In this document: positions 27,749 to 37,339 of the stretch, one piece after another | Numbering within the stretch: position 1 is the stretch's first letter | How the letters are laid out: each line of letters starts with the position of its first letter | DNA from: Bifidobacterium mizhiense | Lineage (GTDB): Bacteria > Actinomycetota > Actinomycetes > Actinomycetales > Bifidobacteriaceae | NCBI RefSeq assembly: GCF_020884755.1 | Contig: NZ_BPWE01000006.1 | Span: forward strand, 57,192-121,191 | Reading direction: 5' to 3' | DNA: 64,000 nucleotides | Notes under the pieces: generated by a model | The model's input: the letters and a program-made list of their open reading frames with translations, nothing else | The model's database searches: none | Told to the model about the DNA's origin: nothing | Made by a program: the position numbers and the translations under genes

Positions 27749-28762
27749 ATGGCTGCAAATGATAAAAATCACCGACAACGCAGAAGGGCCACGCGCACGG
27801 ATGTGGCCAAACTGGCCAACGTCTCCACGGCGGTGGTCAGTTACGTATTCAATAACGGACCCAGGGCTGTGGCTCCGGACACATCCAAGCGGGTGCGCGA
27901 GGCGGCGAAGCTGCTGAACTACCACCCCAACCCCACTGCACGAGCCCTGCGCACCGGGTATTCCAAGATGCTGGGGGTAATCGTGCCGGATTCGTCCAAC
28001 CCCTTCAGCGCCGGCATCTACGACGAGCTGCAGACGGTGGCCATACAGCGGGGGTACTCGGTCCTCTTCATGAACGTGCGCAGCGACCCCGATTTGGAGG
28101 AGCAGGCCATCAGGCAGTTGCTGGAGCGCAATGTTGACGCCATTTTCCTCTCCTCGTCACGCAGCTACACACAGCTGAGCATGGCCCATCTTGAGGAGAG
28201 CCACTTCGTCTTCATGGATCAGCCTCACCGGGTGACCAACGCCAAGAGCGTGTCGACCGATTTCTTCCACTCTGGCCTGACCGCCACCCAGCACCTGATC
28301 GAGCACCGGCACTGCAGCGTTGACATGCTCTTTGGCGGCTCCCCCGACGACCGGGGCGACGCGCGAATCCAGGGCTGGTACGCGGCCCACCAGAACGCCA
28401 ACCTTCCCGCCGGCAGGATCCGCCAGGCCTTCTTCACCCGCGAGGGCGGCTATCGCGCCACCTTGGACCTGATCGACAGCGGCAGGCCGCCCCAGGCCAT
28501 CTTCGCCGGATCGGACCTGGAGGCCATGGGGGCTCTTCGGGCCCTGCATGAGCGCGGGCTGCGCATTCCCGAGGACGTGGCCATCGTCTCCTTCGACGGC
28601 ACCATCGACTCCCTCTACACCTGGCCTCAGCTGACCACTATGCAGCAGGACACTGCGAAAATTGCCTCCTGCGCCATCAATGCGGCCTTGGAGCCGGATA
28701 AGGTTCCCGACGTGCAGATCATCAAGGCGGATCTGGTCGTCCGTCACTCCTGCGGCTGCTGA
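27749..28762 (+). CDS. LacI family transcriptional regulator
   Basis: 337 residues: an N-terminal helix-turn-helix (TRTDVAKLANVSTAVVSYVF, about 12-32) with the hinge helix, then a ribose-binding-protein-like sensor domain (LGVIVPDSSNPFSAGIYDEL to VAIVSFDGTIDSLYTWPQLT). It is divergent from the alpha-galactoside importer and enzymes, the usual arrangement for a local repressor released by the sugar. It ends with Cys-Gly-Cys. The ribosome site before ATG 27749 is weak. Confidence 0.92.
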   Translation: MAANDKNHRQRRRATRTDVAKLANVSTAVVSYVFNNGPRAVAPDTSKRVREAAKLLNYHPNPTARALRTGYSKMLGVIVPDSSNPFSAGIYDELQTVAIQRGYSVLFMNVRSDPDLEEQAIRQLLERNVDAIFLSSSRSYTQLSMAHLEESHFVFMDQPHRVTNAKSVSTDFFHSGLTATQHLIEHRHCSVDMLFGGSPDDRGDARIQGWYAAHQNANLPAGRIRQAFFTREGGYRATLDLIDSGRPPQAIFAGSDLEAMGALRALHERGLRIPEDVAIVSFDGTIDSLYTWPQLTTMQQDTAKIASCAINAALEPDKVPDVQIIKADLVVRHSCGC

Positions 28763-28786
28763 TACGACAACTAATTAAAGCATATG

Positions 28787-28810
28787 AACCATGGATAATA
28801 TCCATAGTTT
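28787..28810 (+). terminator. Rho-independent terminator after the lacI-type gene
   Basis: Arms atggata and tatccat with a 1-nt centre, followed by a T-rich stretch, 25 nt past the stop. Confidence 0.65.
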
Positions 28811-28918
28811 TTCATCAATATAATTCGGGGGCTTACATCAGAAAAGACGCTGGCATCATCGCCACAAAGGCATTGACGTCAGCGCCTTCTCAGACTCTGT
28901 TCAGGCTCAGACCCAGGG

Positions 28919-30670
28919 TCAGGCCCCGATCAGATCCAGCATTTCAGGAACGGACTTCTTGCCGAACTCCACGGTCTCCTTGCCATCTTTGCGGATCACG
29001 ATGCAGGGGACGCTCATGACCTGGTACTGATCCTTGAGCTCGGGGAAGTGGGCCAGGTCGTAAGCCTCGGCGCGCACCTTGCCGTTCTGGGCAGCCACCC
29101 GCTGGGCGGACAGAACCGTGGTCGGGCACATGGTGCAGGTCAGAGAGACCAGCATCATCACGTCCACCTGGTCCTTGATGGCGTCGATCCGGTCCGAGGT
29201 GGGCTGATCCACCTGCTGGCCGGGGCCCGCCGCATTGTAGAGGGCCAGGACGAAGGAGTTGAACTCGTGGCCGCTGGGCACGCCATGGAAGGCCAACCCG
29301 GTCGGCTGGGAGACGCCCTGATCGTCCAGCCGGCAGATGCGCACGCTGGGCCGAGCATCGGGCAGGTCGCCGGCGGGATCGTAATCCTTGCCGTCCTTAT
29401 CCGTGCGGGAGTCCACCCTGGAGGTCAGCTTGCCGTCGGAGAGCCCGACCAGCTCGTCCACGAAGGCCTCCAGCTCCTTGGAGACCTGGCTGCCGTCCAG
29501 GTCCAGGGCCAGCTCCAGCTTTCCGGTCATCTTGCCGAAGACCATGTCCAGCTGCTTGCGGATGTCCGGCCCGAAGAAGCCGGAGGTCTTGGCCGGGGCC
29601 TGGTCGTGCTCCTGGGCCACAGGCGCGGGCGAAGTGCCCGAGGCCAGGGCGGAGTTCTCGGCCTGCCGCTCGGAGCGGGCGTAGGGGGAATCCTCGGGCC
29701 GCGGCGGCACCAGACCGGTCTTGTCCGACATGTTGGAGGCATAGCGCTCCAGCTCCACGGCGGCCACAGCCCCATCGGAGGTGGCGGTGATGACCTGGCG
29801 CAGGTTCTTGACCCGCAGATCGCCGGCGGCGTAGATGCCCGGCACCGAGGTCTCCAGGTAGTCGTGGGTCAGCACGTAGCCATGGTCGTCCAGATCCACC
29901 ACGCCCTTGAGCATGCCGGTCTGGGGCACGTAGCCAGCGAAGACGAAGACACCGAAGGTGCCGCCGTCCTGGGGCTTCCAGGTGGTGGTCTGCCCGCTCT
30001 TGCGGTCCAGAATGGTGGCCTCGACCAGCCCGCCGGGGCCAGCGGAGACTCCCTTGAGCTCGGTGGAGTAGTGAATCTCGATCTTGTCGTTGTTCCGGGC
30101 CTCGTCAGCCACAGCGGCATCGCAGGTGAAGTCCTCCTCACGCACCAGCAGGGTCACCTTGGTGGCGTACTTGGTCAGGAAGACCGACTCCTCAGCGGCC
30201 GCGAACCCGCCGCCGACCACCAGGACCTCGCGCCCGGTAAAGAACTCGCCGTCGCAGGTGGCACAGTAGGCCACGCCACGGCCCGCGTACTCCTGCTCGC
30301 CCTGGAAGCCGATCTTGCGGGGGCTGGCGCCGGTGGCGATCAGGATGCCGAAGGTGCGCAGGTCACCCCGGGAGGTGTGGACCACCTTGATGTCGCCCTG
30401 GGCCTCAATGCCTGTGGCCTCGGCGCTCATGAACTCGGCTCCGAAGTTCTGGGCCTGCTGGCGCATGGTGTCGGTCAGCTTGCGGCCGTCGGTGCTGGCC
30501 ACACCCGGGTAGTTGACCACGTCGGCCGTGATGGTGATCTGGCCGCCGAAGTCGTCCTTCTCCAGGATCAGGGTGCGATACCGCGCCCGGGCCAGGTAGA
30601 GGCCTGCGCTCAGGCCTGCAGGGCCGCCGCCGATGACGACCACGTCATAAAGATTCTTGTCTTCCGTCAT
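28919..30670 (-). CDS. Thioredoxin reductase-like flavoprotein with C-terminal thioredoxin-fold domain (AhpF-like role)
   Basis: 583 residues. The N-terminal TrxR-type FAD/NAD(P)H part (about 1-320) has GGGPAGLSAGLYLARAR and the redox pair Cys136/Cys139 in CATC. A Ser/Ala/Pro-rich linker follows (about 325-365). The C-terminal part (about 370-583) contains a second redox pair Cys512/Cys515 in LTCTMCP, like the CxxC domain that sits at the N-terminus of classical AhpF. The order is therefore reversed relative to AhpF. It lies directly downstream of ahpC and most likely passes electrons from NAD(P)H to AhpC. ATG 30670 follows GAAGAGG. Confidence 0.88.
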   Translation of the reverse strand: MTEDKNLYDVVVIGGGPAGLSAGLYLARARYRTLILEKDDFGGQITITADVVNYPGVASTDGRKLTDTMRQQAQNFGAEFMSAEATGIEAQGDIKVVHTSRGDLRTFGILIATGASPRKIGFQGEQEYAGRGVAYCATCDGEFFTGREVLVVGGGFAAAEESVFLTKYATKVTLLVREEDFTCDAAVADEARNNDKIEIHYSTELKGVSAGPGGLVEATILDRKSGQTTTWKPQDGGTFGVFVFAGYVPQTGMLKGVVDLDDHGYVLTHDYLETSVPGIYAAGDLRVKNLRQVITATSDGAVAAVELERYASNMSDKTGLVPPRPEDSPYARSERQAENSALASGTSPAPVAQEHDQAPAKTSGFFGPDIRKQLDMVFGKMTGKLELALDLDGSQVSKELEAFVDELVGLSDGKLTSRVDSRTDKDGKDYDPAGDLPDARPSVRICRLDDQGVSQPTGLAFHGVPSGHEFNSFVLALYNAAGPGQQVDQPTSDRIDAIKDQVDVMMLVSLTCTMCPTTVLSAQRVAAQNGKVRAEAYDLAHFPELKDQYQVMSVPCIVIRKDGKETVEFGKKSVPEMLDLIGA

Positions 30671-30730
30671 GAATGCCTCTTCCGAAGGAATGCACAGATG
30701 TGCTGATGTTGGATGCTGGTCGTGAATACA

Positions 30731-30773
30731 GAAAAGGGAACCCGCCCTGGTCGCTTCCGATCGGCGAGTTCCC
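30731..30773 (-). terminator. Terminator or attenuator between ahpC and the reductase gene
   Basis: The inverted repeat gggaac-cgcc / ggcg-gttccc, followed in the minus direction by TTTTCTG, lies 19 nt after the ahpC stop. It should make ahpC mRNA more abundant than the distal reductase. Confidence 0.7.
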
Positions 30774-30791
30774 GATGTTGGCAGCTGCGGA

Positions 30792-31355
30792 TCAGAGCTG
30801 GCCGACCAGATCCAGGCTGGGCTCGATGGTGTCCTCGCCGGGCTCCCACTTGGCAGGGCAGACCTGATCGCCGTGCTCGTAGACGAACTGGGAGGCCTGG
30901 ACGCGGCGCAGCAGCTCGTCGGCGTTGCGGCCCACGTTGGAGGAGATGACCTCGTAGGCCACGACCTTGCCCTCAGGGGTCAGAATGAAGTCGCCACGCT
31001 CGGCCTTGCCCTCGGCCTCGTTGTAAGTCTGCAGGTCCTTGGCCAGAGTTGCGGTCGGATCGGCCAGCATGGGGTACTGGACCTTGGCGATCTTCTCGTT
31101 GGCCTCGTGCCAGGCCTTGTGGACGAACTCGGTGTCGCAGGAGACGGAGTAGATCTCGCAGCCGATCTTCTTGAAGTCCTCATACTTGCTGGCCAGATCC
31201 TCCAGCTCGGTGGGGCAGACGAAGCTGAAGTCCGCAGGGTAGAAGAAGAGCAGGGACCAGTGGCCCAGCAGATCCTTCTTGGAGACCGAGAAGGTCTTGT
31301 TATCCTGGTAGGCCTGCGTGGTGAACTCAGTCAATTCGTGCTGAAGCTGTGACAT
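30792..31355 (-). CDS. ahpC: Alkyl hydroperoxide reductase AhpC (2-Cys peroxiredoxin)
   Basis: 187 residues, standard for AhpC, which reduces H2O2 and organic peroxides. Peroxidatic Cys47 lies in DFSFVCPTE and resolving Cys166 in GDQVCPAKW. ATG 31355 was chosen because AAAGGA precedes it and the protein then starts MSQLQHELTEF like the family; 21 extra upstream codons are open but untypical. Together with the downstream reductase it forms the main peroxide defence of a catalase-poor anaerobe. Confidence 0.96.
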   Translation of the reverse strand: MSQLQHELTEFTTQAYQDNKTFSVSKKDLLGHWSLLFFYPADFSFVCPTELEDLASKYEDFKKIGCEIYSVSCDTEFVHKAWHEANEKIAKVQYPMLADPTATLAKDLQTYNEAEGKAERGDFILTPEGKVVAYEVISSNVGRNADELLRRVQASQFVYEHGDQVCPAKWEPGEDTIEPSLDLVGQL

Positions 31356-31511
31356 GAAAAATCCTTTCGGGAGCGTTGGGAATGCCGGCTTGGAGCCGAA
31401 CCTGCTTCCGTGTTTCATGCTAGTCAGGTAGCGCTGTATGGGGAAGACGGAGGTTCACCGCTTGGGTGTGACATAGGGCACATGGGGCGTCCATACCCTA
31501 GCATTGAAGGC

Positions 31512-32888
31512 ATGGCATTATGGCTGAACATCCTGCTCATTCTCTTCTTCCTCCTGCTCGGTTCCGTCTTCTCGGGGACTGAACTGGCGCTGGTCTCCCT
31601 GCGAGGCTCGCAGCTGGAGCAGATGGAGCAGCAGGACGCGCGCGGAGCCCGGGTGGCCCGCATTGCCCGCGACCCCAACACCTTTCTTTCCGCCGTGCAG
31701 ATCGGTGTAACGCTGACGGGCTTCCTCTCGGCATCCTTCGGCGCATCATCCATAGCCCCCTACGTGGTGCCCGTCCTAACCGGGTGGGGCGTGCATGAGG
31801 GTCTGGCCAGCACCCTGACCACGGTGATTCTGACTCTGATCATCTCCTACTGCTCCATCGTCATCTCCGAGCTGGTGCCCAAGCGGATCGCCATGCAGCG
31901 CACTGAGGCCATCGCCAGGGCCGTCGTTCCGGCCATCGACGTCTTCACCACCCTGTGCAGGCCGCTCATCTGGCTGATCGGCAAGAACACCAACCTCATC
32001 GTGCGCATCCTGGGCTTCGATCCCCAGCAGACCGACACCGAGGTCAGCGACGACGAGCTGCGGATGCTGGTCTCCTCCAACACCAACCTGAGCAAGGACG
32101 AGCGGATGATCCTGGGCGACGTCTTCGATGCCTCCGAGACCAGCGTGGCCGAGGTCATGCGCCCCAGGGCCGACGTGGTCTTCATCGCCGGGGATATGCC
32201 CCTGCAGGAGGCGGTCGAATTCGTGCACGACGAGCCCTACTCGCGCTACCCGGTGACCGGACGCGACTTCGACGACGTGCTGGGCTTCGTCCATGTGCGC
32301 GACCTGATGGACGTGCGCAATCCCCATGCCAAGACCGTGGCCGACGTGACCAGGCCCGGCATCGCCCTGCCCGGCACCTCCAAACTCCTGCCCAGCCTGG
32401 AGAAGCTGCGCAAGAAGGGCATCCATCTGGCTGTGGTCATCGACGAGTACGGGGGCACCGACGGCATCGTCACCCTGGAGGACATGACCGAGGAGCTGGT
32501 GGGCGACATCCGCGACGAGTACGACCTGCCCGAGGAGCAGAACCCGGCCCATCCCCAGGCGACCGCCTTCGTCAACGGGGTTGCCACGGTCGACGGCGGC
32601 ATGACCATCGAGGACTTCGCCGACCTGACCGGGATCGAGCTGGAGGACGGGCCATACGAGACCCTGGCCGGCTACTTCCTGGCCCAGACCGGGCGGATGG
32701 GGCAGGTGGGAGATGTGATTCACTCCGACGACGGGTATGACATGGTGGTGACCAAGGTTGACGGGCGGCGCATCGAGACCATCGAGGTCAGGCGGCGGCA
32801 GGAGGCCGAGGACCAGGCCGACGATGATGACGACGACGGAGACGGCCAATCTGACGCGGGCCGAGGCGATGCCGTGACCGCAGCCTAG
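31512..32888 (+). CDS. CNNM/CorC (HlyC)-type membrane protein with CBS domains
   Basis: 458 residues from the chosen start. The DUF21 membrane domain (about 1-190) starts with a long hydrophobic helix and the LGSVFSGTELALVSLR motif. Two CBS domains (about 205-325, RPRADVVFIAGDMPL, EYGGTDGIVTLEDMTEELVGDI) and a CorC_HlyC domain (about 340-425) follow, then an Asp-rich tail. The family is linked to Mg/Co efflux or resistance; the old name hemolysin is misleading. The start is uncertain: ATG 31512 has GAAGG only 1 nt upstream; ATG 31482 would add 10 residues. Confidence 0.88.
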   Translation: MALWLNILLILFFLLLGSVFSGTELALVSLRGSQLEQMEQQDARGARVARIARDPNTFLSAVQIGVTLTGFLSASFGASSIAPYVVPVLTGWGVHEGLASTLTTVILTLIISYCSIVISELVPKRIAMQRTEAIARAVVPAIDVFTTLCRPLIWLIGKNTNLIVRILGFDPQQTDTEVSDDELRMLVSSNTNLSKDERMILGDVFDASETSVAEVMRPRADVVFIAGDMPLQEAVEFVHDEPYSRYPVTGRDFDDVLGFVHVRDLMDVRNPHAKTVADVTRPGIALPGTSKLLPSLEKLRKKGIHLAVVIDEYGGTDGIVTLEDMTEELVGDIRDEYDLPEEQNPAHPQATAFVNGVATVDGGMTIEDFADLTGIELEDGPYETLAGYFLAQTGRMGQVGDVIHSDDGYDMVVTKVDGRRIETIEVRRRQEAEDQADDDDDDGDGQSDAGRGDAVTAA

Positions 32889-33102
32889 CTATCCTCTGGC
32901 CTGTGCTCGGTTGGCAGTCAGCCGGTGACCGGTCACACGTCAGTCAAGGAAAAGTGACTGTCAGCGTAGCCGATGGTACGTGAATGATTTCACTGGTTGA
33001 TTCCCGTAAAATCCAAGCGTTTCCTTGCCTTTTCCTCTAATCTGGAGGTACATGGTCGGGCCGACCCGACCGCAGGCATAATTTCACATTTAAGGAGCGA
33101 TT

Positions 33103-33582
33103 ATGGCATTGAACTTTACCGTACCGGGACTCGACGAAGCGACCAGCGAGAAGGTCATCGCCATCCTGCAGAGCCGTCTGAGCCAGGAACAGGAGACTGC
33201 CCTTATCCTCAAGCACGCCCATTGGAACATGAAGGGCAAGGAATTCATCGGCATTCATGAGATGATGGACCCCGAGGTTGATTCGGTGCTGAACATGGCC
33301 GACGAGACCGCCGAGCGTATCGCCACCTTGGGCGGCTCCCCCGCCGGACGGCCCGACGACATCATGAAGAACCGCGACTGGGATGGCATCACCATGACCG
33401 GCCGCCAGGATGCCCTGGACTACCTGAAGGCTCTGGACACCTACTACACCACCTTCATCAAGCGCGACCGCGAGGCCATCGAGAAGCTGGACGATCTGGA
33501 CGTCATCAGCTCCAACATCGTGCAGGACCACGTGCAGGAGCTGGAGCACTTCCAGTGGTTCATGCGCAGCCACCTGTTCTGA
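33103..33582 (+). CDS. dps: Dps-family ferritin-like DNA protection protein
   Basis: 159 residues, normal for Dps. Ferroxidase-centre residues are visible in LKHAHWNMKG and HEMMDPEVDSVLNMADETAERI; the protein ends with the helical EHFQWFMRSHLF. Dps forms a 12-mer that oxidises and stores iron with H2O2 and protects DNA. The gene stands alone after TAAGGAG and is followed by a hairpin. It complements the nearby AhpC system in oxidative defence. Confidence 0.94.
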   Translation: MALNFTVPGLDEATSEKVIAILQSRLSQEQETALILKHAHWNMKGKEFIGIHEMMDPEVDSVLNMADETAERIATLGGSPAGRPDDIMKNRDWDGITMTGRQDALDYLKALDTYYTTFIKRDREAIEKLDDLDVISSNIVQDHVQELEHFQWFMRSHLF

Positions 33583-33640
33583 GTTACTGAGTTACTCGGT
33601 TTCTGAGTTCTGAGAGCTCATCGCCGCTCCGATAAGCGGT

Positions 33641-33690
33641 ATGCCAGCGGCCCTGCATCGTGAAAGGTGCGGGGCCGCTGGCATAACTTC
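33641..33690 (+). terminator. Terminator after dps
   Basis: 17-bp arms with one mismatch, 33641-33657 (atgccagcggccctgca) and 33668-33684, then a short T-rich stretch. Confidence 0.75.
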
Positions 33691-33798
33691 TTTGAACAAG
33701 ATAGAATTGACATTTGGGAGACGGCCGGGCGCCGCCTCATGCCGGGAAGACTGGTCGGCCATGGAAGACCGAACCCTACCCGCCCGACCAGGAGCATC

Positions 33799-35265
33799 AT
33801 GCCGCCCACGCCTACATTCCCGAAATCTCAAATTAATCCGCGTCGTCAAGACCCCGAACCATCAGACCCCCGACTTTCGAATTCGCAGCAGAATTCCAAG
33901 CCATCAAATGCCCGACCATCAAATCCACAGCGTGGGCAGGGCGGATCTAACAGAGGCCGGCACAACCGACTTCATCCTTCAAGTTTTCTCGCAGCCCTAT
34001 CATCCTTGGCCGAAAACGATAGGATCACCGGCCTGTTCATGATGGTCTGCGCAGTAGCCGGACTGATCCTGGCCAATCTGCCGAAGGCCGGGCCATGCCT
34101 GAATGCGCTTGCCGCCTGGGTACCTCTGGATCTGCCGGGCGGACTGAACCTGTCCTTGAAGGACTGGATACAGGACGGGCTGCTGACCATATTCTTCCTG
34201 ACCATGGGTCTTGACCTGCGCCAGGAAGCTGCCACGGGCACTCTGCGCGACCACAGGCAGGTCCTACTGCCCATGCTGGCCGCTCTAGGCGGTGTGGCCG
34301 TTCCGATCCTGATCTACTGCCTGTTCAACCTGGGCTCTCCCGCCGGTTTGCGTGGATGGGCTGTCCCAACGGCCACCGATGTAGCCTTCTCCCTGGCGGC
34401 TCTGCAACTGCTCCTGCCCAAGACTGGGCCCGCCCTGCAGGCCTTTTTGATGACCCTGGCCATCTTCGACGATTTGATTGGCGTCCTGCTGATCGCCCTA
34501 GGCTACTCCAGTTTGGGACAACCGGGCTGGCTGCTTGTCTGCCTGGCCGGCCTAGTGGTCTGGGCCCTGCTGGTTCGAGCAGCGAGCCGTTCCTCCCGGC
34601 TCTGGCGACCCTTGATGCCGCTGTTCCTGCTGGGCGCCCTTACCGGCGGACTGCTGGCCTGGTACGGCCTCTTCAAGGCTGGAATCCACCCGGTGCTGGC
34701 GGGAGTTGCGATGGGCCTGTTGACCCCTGTCGCCAGGTCACACGAGGCTGAACCATCCGGAACAGAGTCTACCGGGGCCAATCCAGCCAGGATCGAGACA
34801 ATAGGGATTGAGCAGAGTTACTCCCAGGCATCATCGCCTGCCGAACAGTTGGATCGCCTGCTGACACCCTTGAGCGCCCTGGTGGTTCTACCCGTCTTCG
34901 CCTTCTTCTCGCTGCGCATCTCCCTGGATCAGCTGGGACCCGGACTGCTGATGGACCGGGTCTTTTGGGGCGCCACGCTGGGACTGGCCTTGGGCAAACC
35001 CCTGGGAATCCTGACCATGGTGGTCCTGGCAGGTCATCTGGGGCTACGACGACCTGCCGGCTCTACGACCTGGAACATGATCGGCCTCTGCCAGCTCTGC
35101 GGGATCGGCTTCACCATGTCCTTCCTGATCGCCAACCTGGCCTTCGCCGGATCCCCACACTTGGAGTCAGCCCTGCTGGGCGTGCTGGCGGGGTCGGTCC
35201 TGTCTGTGCTCGTCGTGGCCGTGGGCACTATCCCCGGTCGACTGCGTTCCGCCAGGCGCGCATAG
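33799..35265 (+). CDS. nhaA: Na+/H+ antiporter NhaA
   Basis: 488 residues. An Asn/Pro/Ser/Arg-rich N-terminal tail of about 70 residues is unusual. The NhaA membrane domain follows, with FFLTMGLDLRQE, the ion-path segment AVPTATDVAFSLAALQLLLP and AIFDDLIGVLLIALGYS (the paired Asp residues of the transport site). A polar loop (about 310-345) separates the two helical halves. NhaA exports Na+ in exchange for H+. ATG 33799 follows AGGAGCATC; the frame is open further upstream, but that stretch overlaps the dps terminator. Confidence 0.92.
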   Translation: MPPTPTFPKSQINPRRQDPEPSDPRLSNSQQNSKPSNARPSNPQRGQGGSNRGRHNRLHPSSFLAALSSLAENDRITGLFMMVCAVAGLILANLPKAGPCLNALAAWVPLDLPGGLNLSLKDWIQDGLLTIFFLTMGLDLRQEAATGTLRDHRQVLLPMLAALGGVAVPILIYCLFNLGSPAGLRGWAVPTATDVAFSLAALQLLLPKTGPALQAFLMTLAIFDDLIGVLLIALGYSSLGQPGWLLVCLAGLVVWALLVRAASRSSRLWRPLMPLFLLGALTGGLLAWYGLFKAGIHPVLAGVAMGLLTPVARSHEAEPSGTESTGANPARIETIGIEQSYSQASSPAEQLDRLLTPLSALVVLPVFAFFSLRISLDQLGPGLLMDRVFWGATLGLALGKPLGILTMVVLAGHLGLRRPAGSTTWNMIGLCQLCGIGFTMSFLIANLAFAGSPHLESALLGVLAGSVLSVLVVAVGTIPGRLRSARRA

Positions 35266-35267
35266 GC

Positions 35268-36035
35268 TCAGCTGCGACGGTAAAGCTTGGTGTATGAGCC
35301 CTCGGCACGGGGACGAACCACAATCTGGTCGATGTCCACAGTGTCGGGCTGCTCCAGGGCCCAAGTGACACATCCTGCGATGTCGTCGGCGGTCAGCGGA
35401 TCAGGCACTCCGGCATAGACCGCGTCAGCCCGGTCGCTATCGCCGCCAAACCGCTTCAGGGAGAACTCGTCGGTATGGACCAGGCCCGGGGCGATATCGA
35501 CCACGCGCACTGGCTCGCCGATCAGCTCCAGCCGCAGAATGCGGGCCATGACCCGTTCCGCCGCCTTGGAGGCGCAGTATCCGCCGCCGCCCTCGTAGGG
35601 CTCGATGCCTGCCGTGGAGGAGATGACCAGGACCGTGCCCTCCGACTCTTTCAGGGCCGGGAGTAACTTCTGGATGACCCGCAGAGTGCCGATGACGTTC
35701 AGCTCGTACATGCCGCGCCAGTCGTCCAGGCTGGAGGTAGCCACCGGGTCCTTGCCGAAGGCCGCGCCGGCGCAGTTGACCAGAGCCTTGACCGGACCGC
35801 CCTTGAGCACGGCATCGACGGCCGCCTGGGTGGAGTCCTCGTCGGTCACATCGCAGACCTCATAGGTGAAATTCTGACCCAGTTGATCAGCCAGGGCCTT
35901 GAGATTGTCTTCGCGCCGGGCCAGGCCTACCACCTTCCAGCCCTTGTCCACCAAGGCCCGCACACTAGCCTGGCCGATGCCACTGGAGGCACCGGTAACC
36001 ACAGCACGCTTGGTTGTCTTCTTGGATTCCGCCAT
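35268..36035 (-). CDS. Short-chain dehydrogenase/reductase (classical SDR, YdfG-like)
   Basis: 255 residues. The NAD(P)-binding motif TGASSGIGQA is near residue 15, NCAGA near 95, the catalytic Ser in VISSTAG near 140, and Tyr/Lys in GYCASK near 155. LARREDNLKAL after strand 2 suggests NADP(H) preference. It resembles YdfG-type enzymes that reduce or oxidise small hydroxy acids, but the substrate cannot be read from sequence. ATG 36035 follows GAAGGAG. It is convergent with nhaA, with 2 nt between the stops. Confidence 0.88.
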   Translation of the reverse strand: MAESKKTTKRAVVTGASSGIGQASVRALVDKGWKVVGLARREDNLKALADQLGQNFTYEVCDVTDEDSTQAAVDAVLKGGPVKALVNCAGAAFGKDPVATSSLDDWRGMYELNVIGTLRVIQKLLPALKESEGTVLVISSTAGIEPYEGGGGYCASKAAERVMARILRLELIGEPVRVVDIAPGLVHTDEFSLKRFGGDSDRADAVYAGVPDPLTADDIAGCVTWALEQPDTVDIDQIVVRPRAEGSYTKLYRRS

Positions 36036-36514
36036 TTTATCTGCTCCTTCATGATCAATTGCCCCGAATCGGCTCCACACTAGCCTCCGGGCCGCAGGGA
36101 GCCTGCCTAGCTGCTGCAGGATCGCCCTTCTTCTTTAACGCTAGCGCACCAGCATGGGCTGTGGCAGACTCTCTTCGGTCTTCTATAACAAATGTGGCGC
36201 ATTAAACCAGCCTTGAGTAGGGTCGGAACGAATTAAAGGCAGATTAGTTGAGTCAGAATAGATCAAAGTCAGATCGGGCTGAATCAGGCCGCAAGTCAGG
36301 TTAGATCAGGATCGAAAGGACGCGTCAAAAACCAATCCTGCTTCGTACGAGATGGCCTAGCAGGGGTTCCGATTCGGAACTCATCAGTACGAATGATGCG
36401 GTGGGTTCATAATTTACTAGCTCGCAGTGCGCAAGTTCAGAAATCACGCCGAGTTCATAGCTCCCAAAATCATGACTCTGGAGATCATGACTTCAGATGT
36501 CGAAGCTTCGGAGG
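36036..36514. other. Gene-free region with degenerate short repeats
   Basis: No credible gene. About 36230-36320 holds loose repeats of an agtcaga/gatcag type element, and about 36465-36500 holds two copies of atcatgact. The region is lower in GC than its neighbours. No terminator or promoter stands out. Confidence 0.5.
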
Positions 36515-37123
36515 TCACAGAGCCAGATAGCGGTTGAGTCGACGACGGCGCTCGGTCCAGTCAGGCATATAGTGATCCATCCGCGCGCGGAAGGCGGGGC
36601 CGTGGCCATGCTCGCAGAGGTGGGTAAGCTCATGAACCAACACATACTCCAACAGATCCGGATCCAGCCAAGCCAGGTCGGTGTTGAGCCGGATGCTGGC
36701 AGTGGCGGGGGTGCAGGAGCCCCAGCGGGTTTTCATCTTCCGCAGACTGATGCGCTCGGGTCGGCGACCCACCACGGGGACCCACCGATCAAGCAGAGTC
36801 GGCAGCCTCTCGTGGAGAATTCTCTTGGCTTCAGCCTCGGATCGTCCTGCTTGCAGCTGACCATCGGCTTCAGGTTTGGCGTAGACATCGCGTGAGCGGG
36901 CCAGACGTTCTCGAGTGGTTGCGATCCAGCGGTGCTTGCCGTCGATAAAGGCGCGAATCTGGTCATCGCCCAACTTTAGAGGCGCTGTCACTTCCAGATG
37001 GCCGTCAGGCGGCTTAACCCGCAGATAGACGTTGGCGATCCGCTTCCTGATGACCAGAACCGTCTCACCACCGACCTCTAGCTGCTCCGACCGGACTGGT
37101 TCCATACGCCGTTTCCGCCTCAT
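36515..37123 (-). CDS. YgjP-like (DUF45) zinc metallopeptidase-fold protein
   Basis: 202 residues from the chosen start. The C-terminal half contains KMKTRWGSC, then the zinc motif HELTHLCEHGHGPAF (HExxH plus a further His), characteristic of the M48-related YgjP/DUF45 family. The N-terminal half is a beta-rich region (VLVIRKRIANVYLRVKPPDG). No membrane segment. Function is uncertain; the family is named after its protease-like fold. ATG 37123 is preferred because GGAAG lies about 10 nt upstream; ATG 37132 and GTG 37183 are in frame. Confidence 0.85.
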   Translation of the reverse strand: MRRKRRMEPVRSEQLEVGGETVLVIRKRIANVYLRVKPPDGHLEVTAPLKLGDDQIRAFIDGKHRWIATTRERLARSRDVYAKPEADGQLQAGRSEAEAKRILHERLPTLLDRWVPVVGRRPERISLRKMKTRWGSCTPATASIRLNTDLAWLDPDLLEYVLVHELTHLCEHGHGPAFRARMDHYMPDWTERRRRLNRYLAL

Positions 37124-37227
37124 GACCACCATTCTTCCGCCAAGACGCGACGCGACGCTGCCGAGATTGACTTGAGGGGACACTATGGTAAGCTATCCAT
37201 TTGTGTGATTCTTCGGTCACACGGCAT

Positions 37228-37301
37228 GGGCCTGTAGCTCAGCTGGTTAGAGCGCATCCCTGATAAGGATGAGGTCGGAGGTTCAAGTCCTCCCAGGCCC
37301 A
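37228..37301 (+). tRNA. tRNA-Ile (GAT anticodon)
   Basis: A 74-nt cloverleaf. The acceptor arm gggcctg pairs with caggccc plus discriminator A, the D arm is gctcagctggttagagc, the anticodon loop ctgataa reads GAT, and the T arm contains ggttcaagtcc. CCA is not encoded. Confidence 0.96.
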
Positions 37302-37339
37302 CGCATTTCTCGCGCGGTTGAAGTTCTTTACACATTCAC

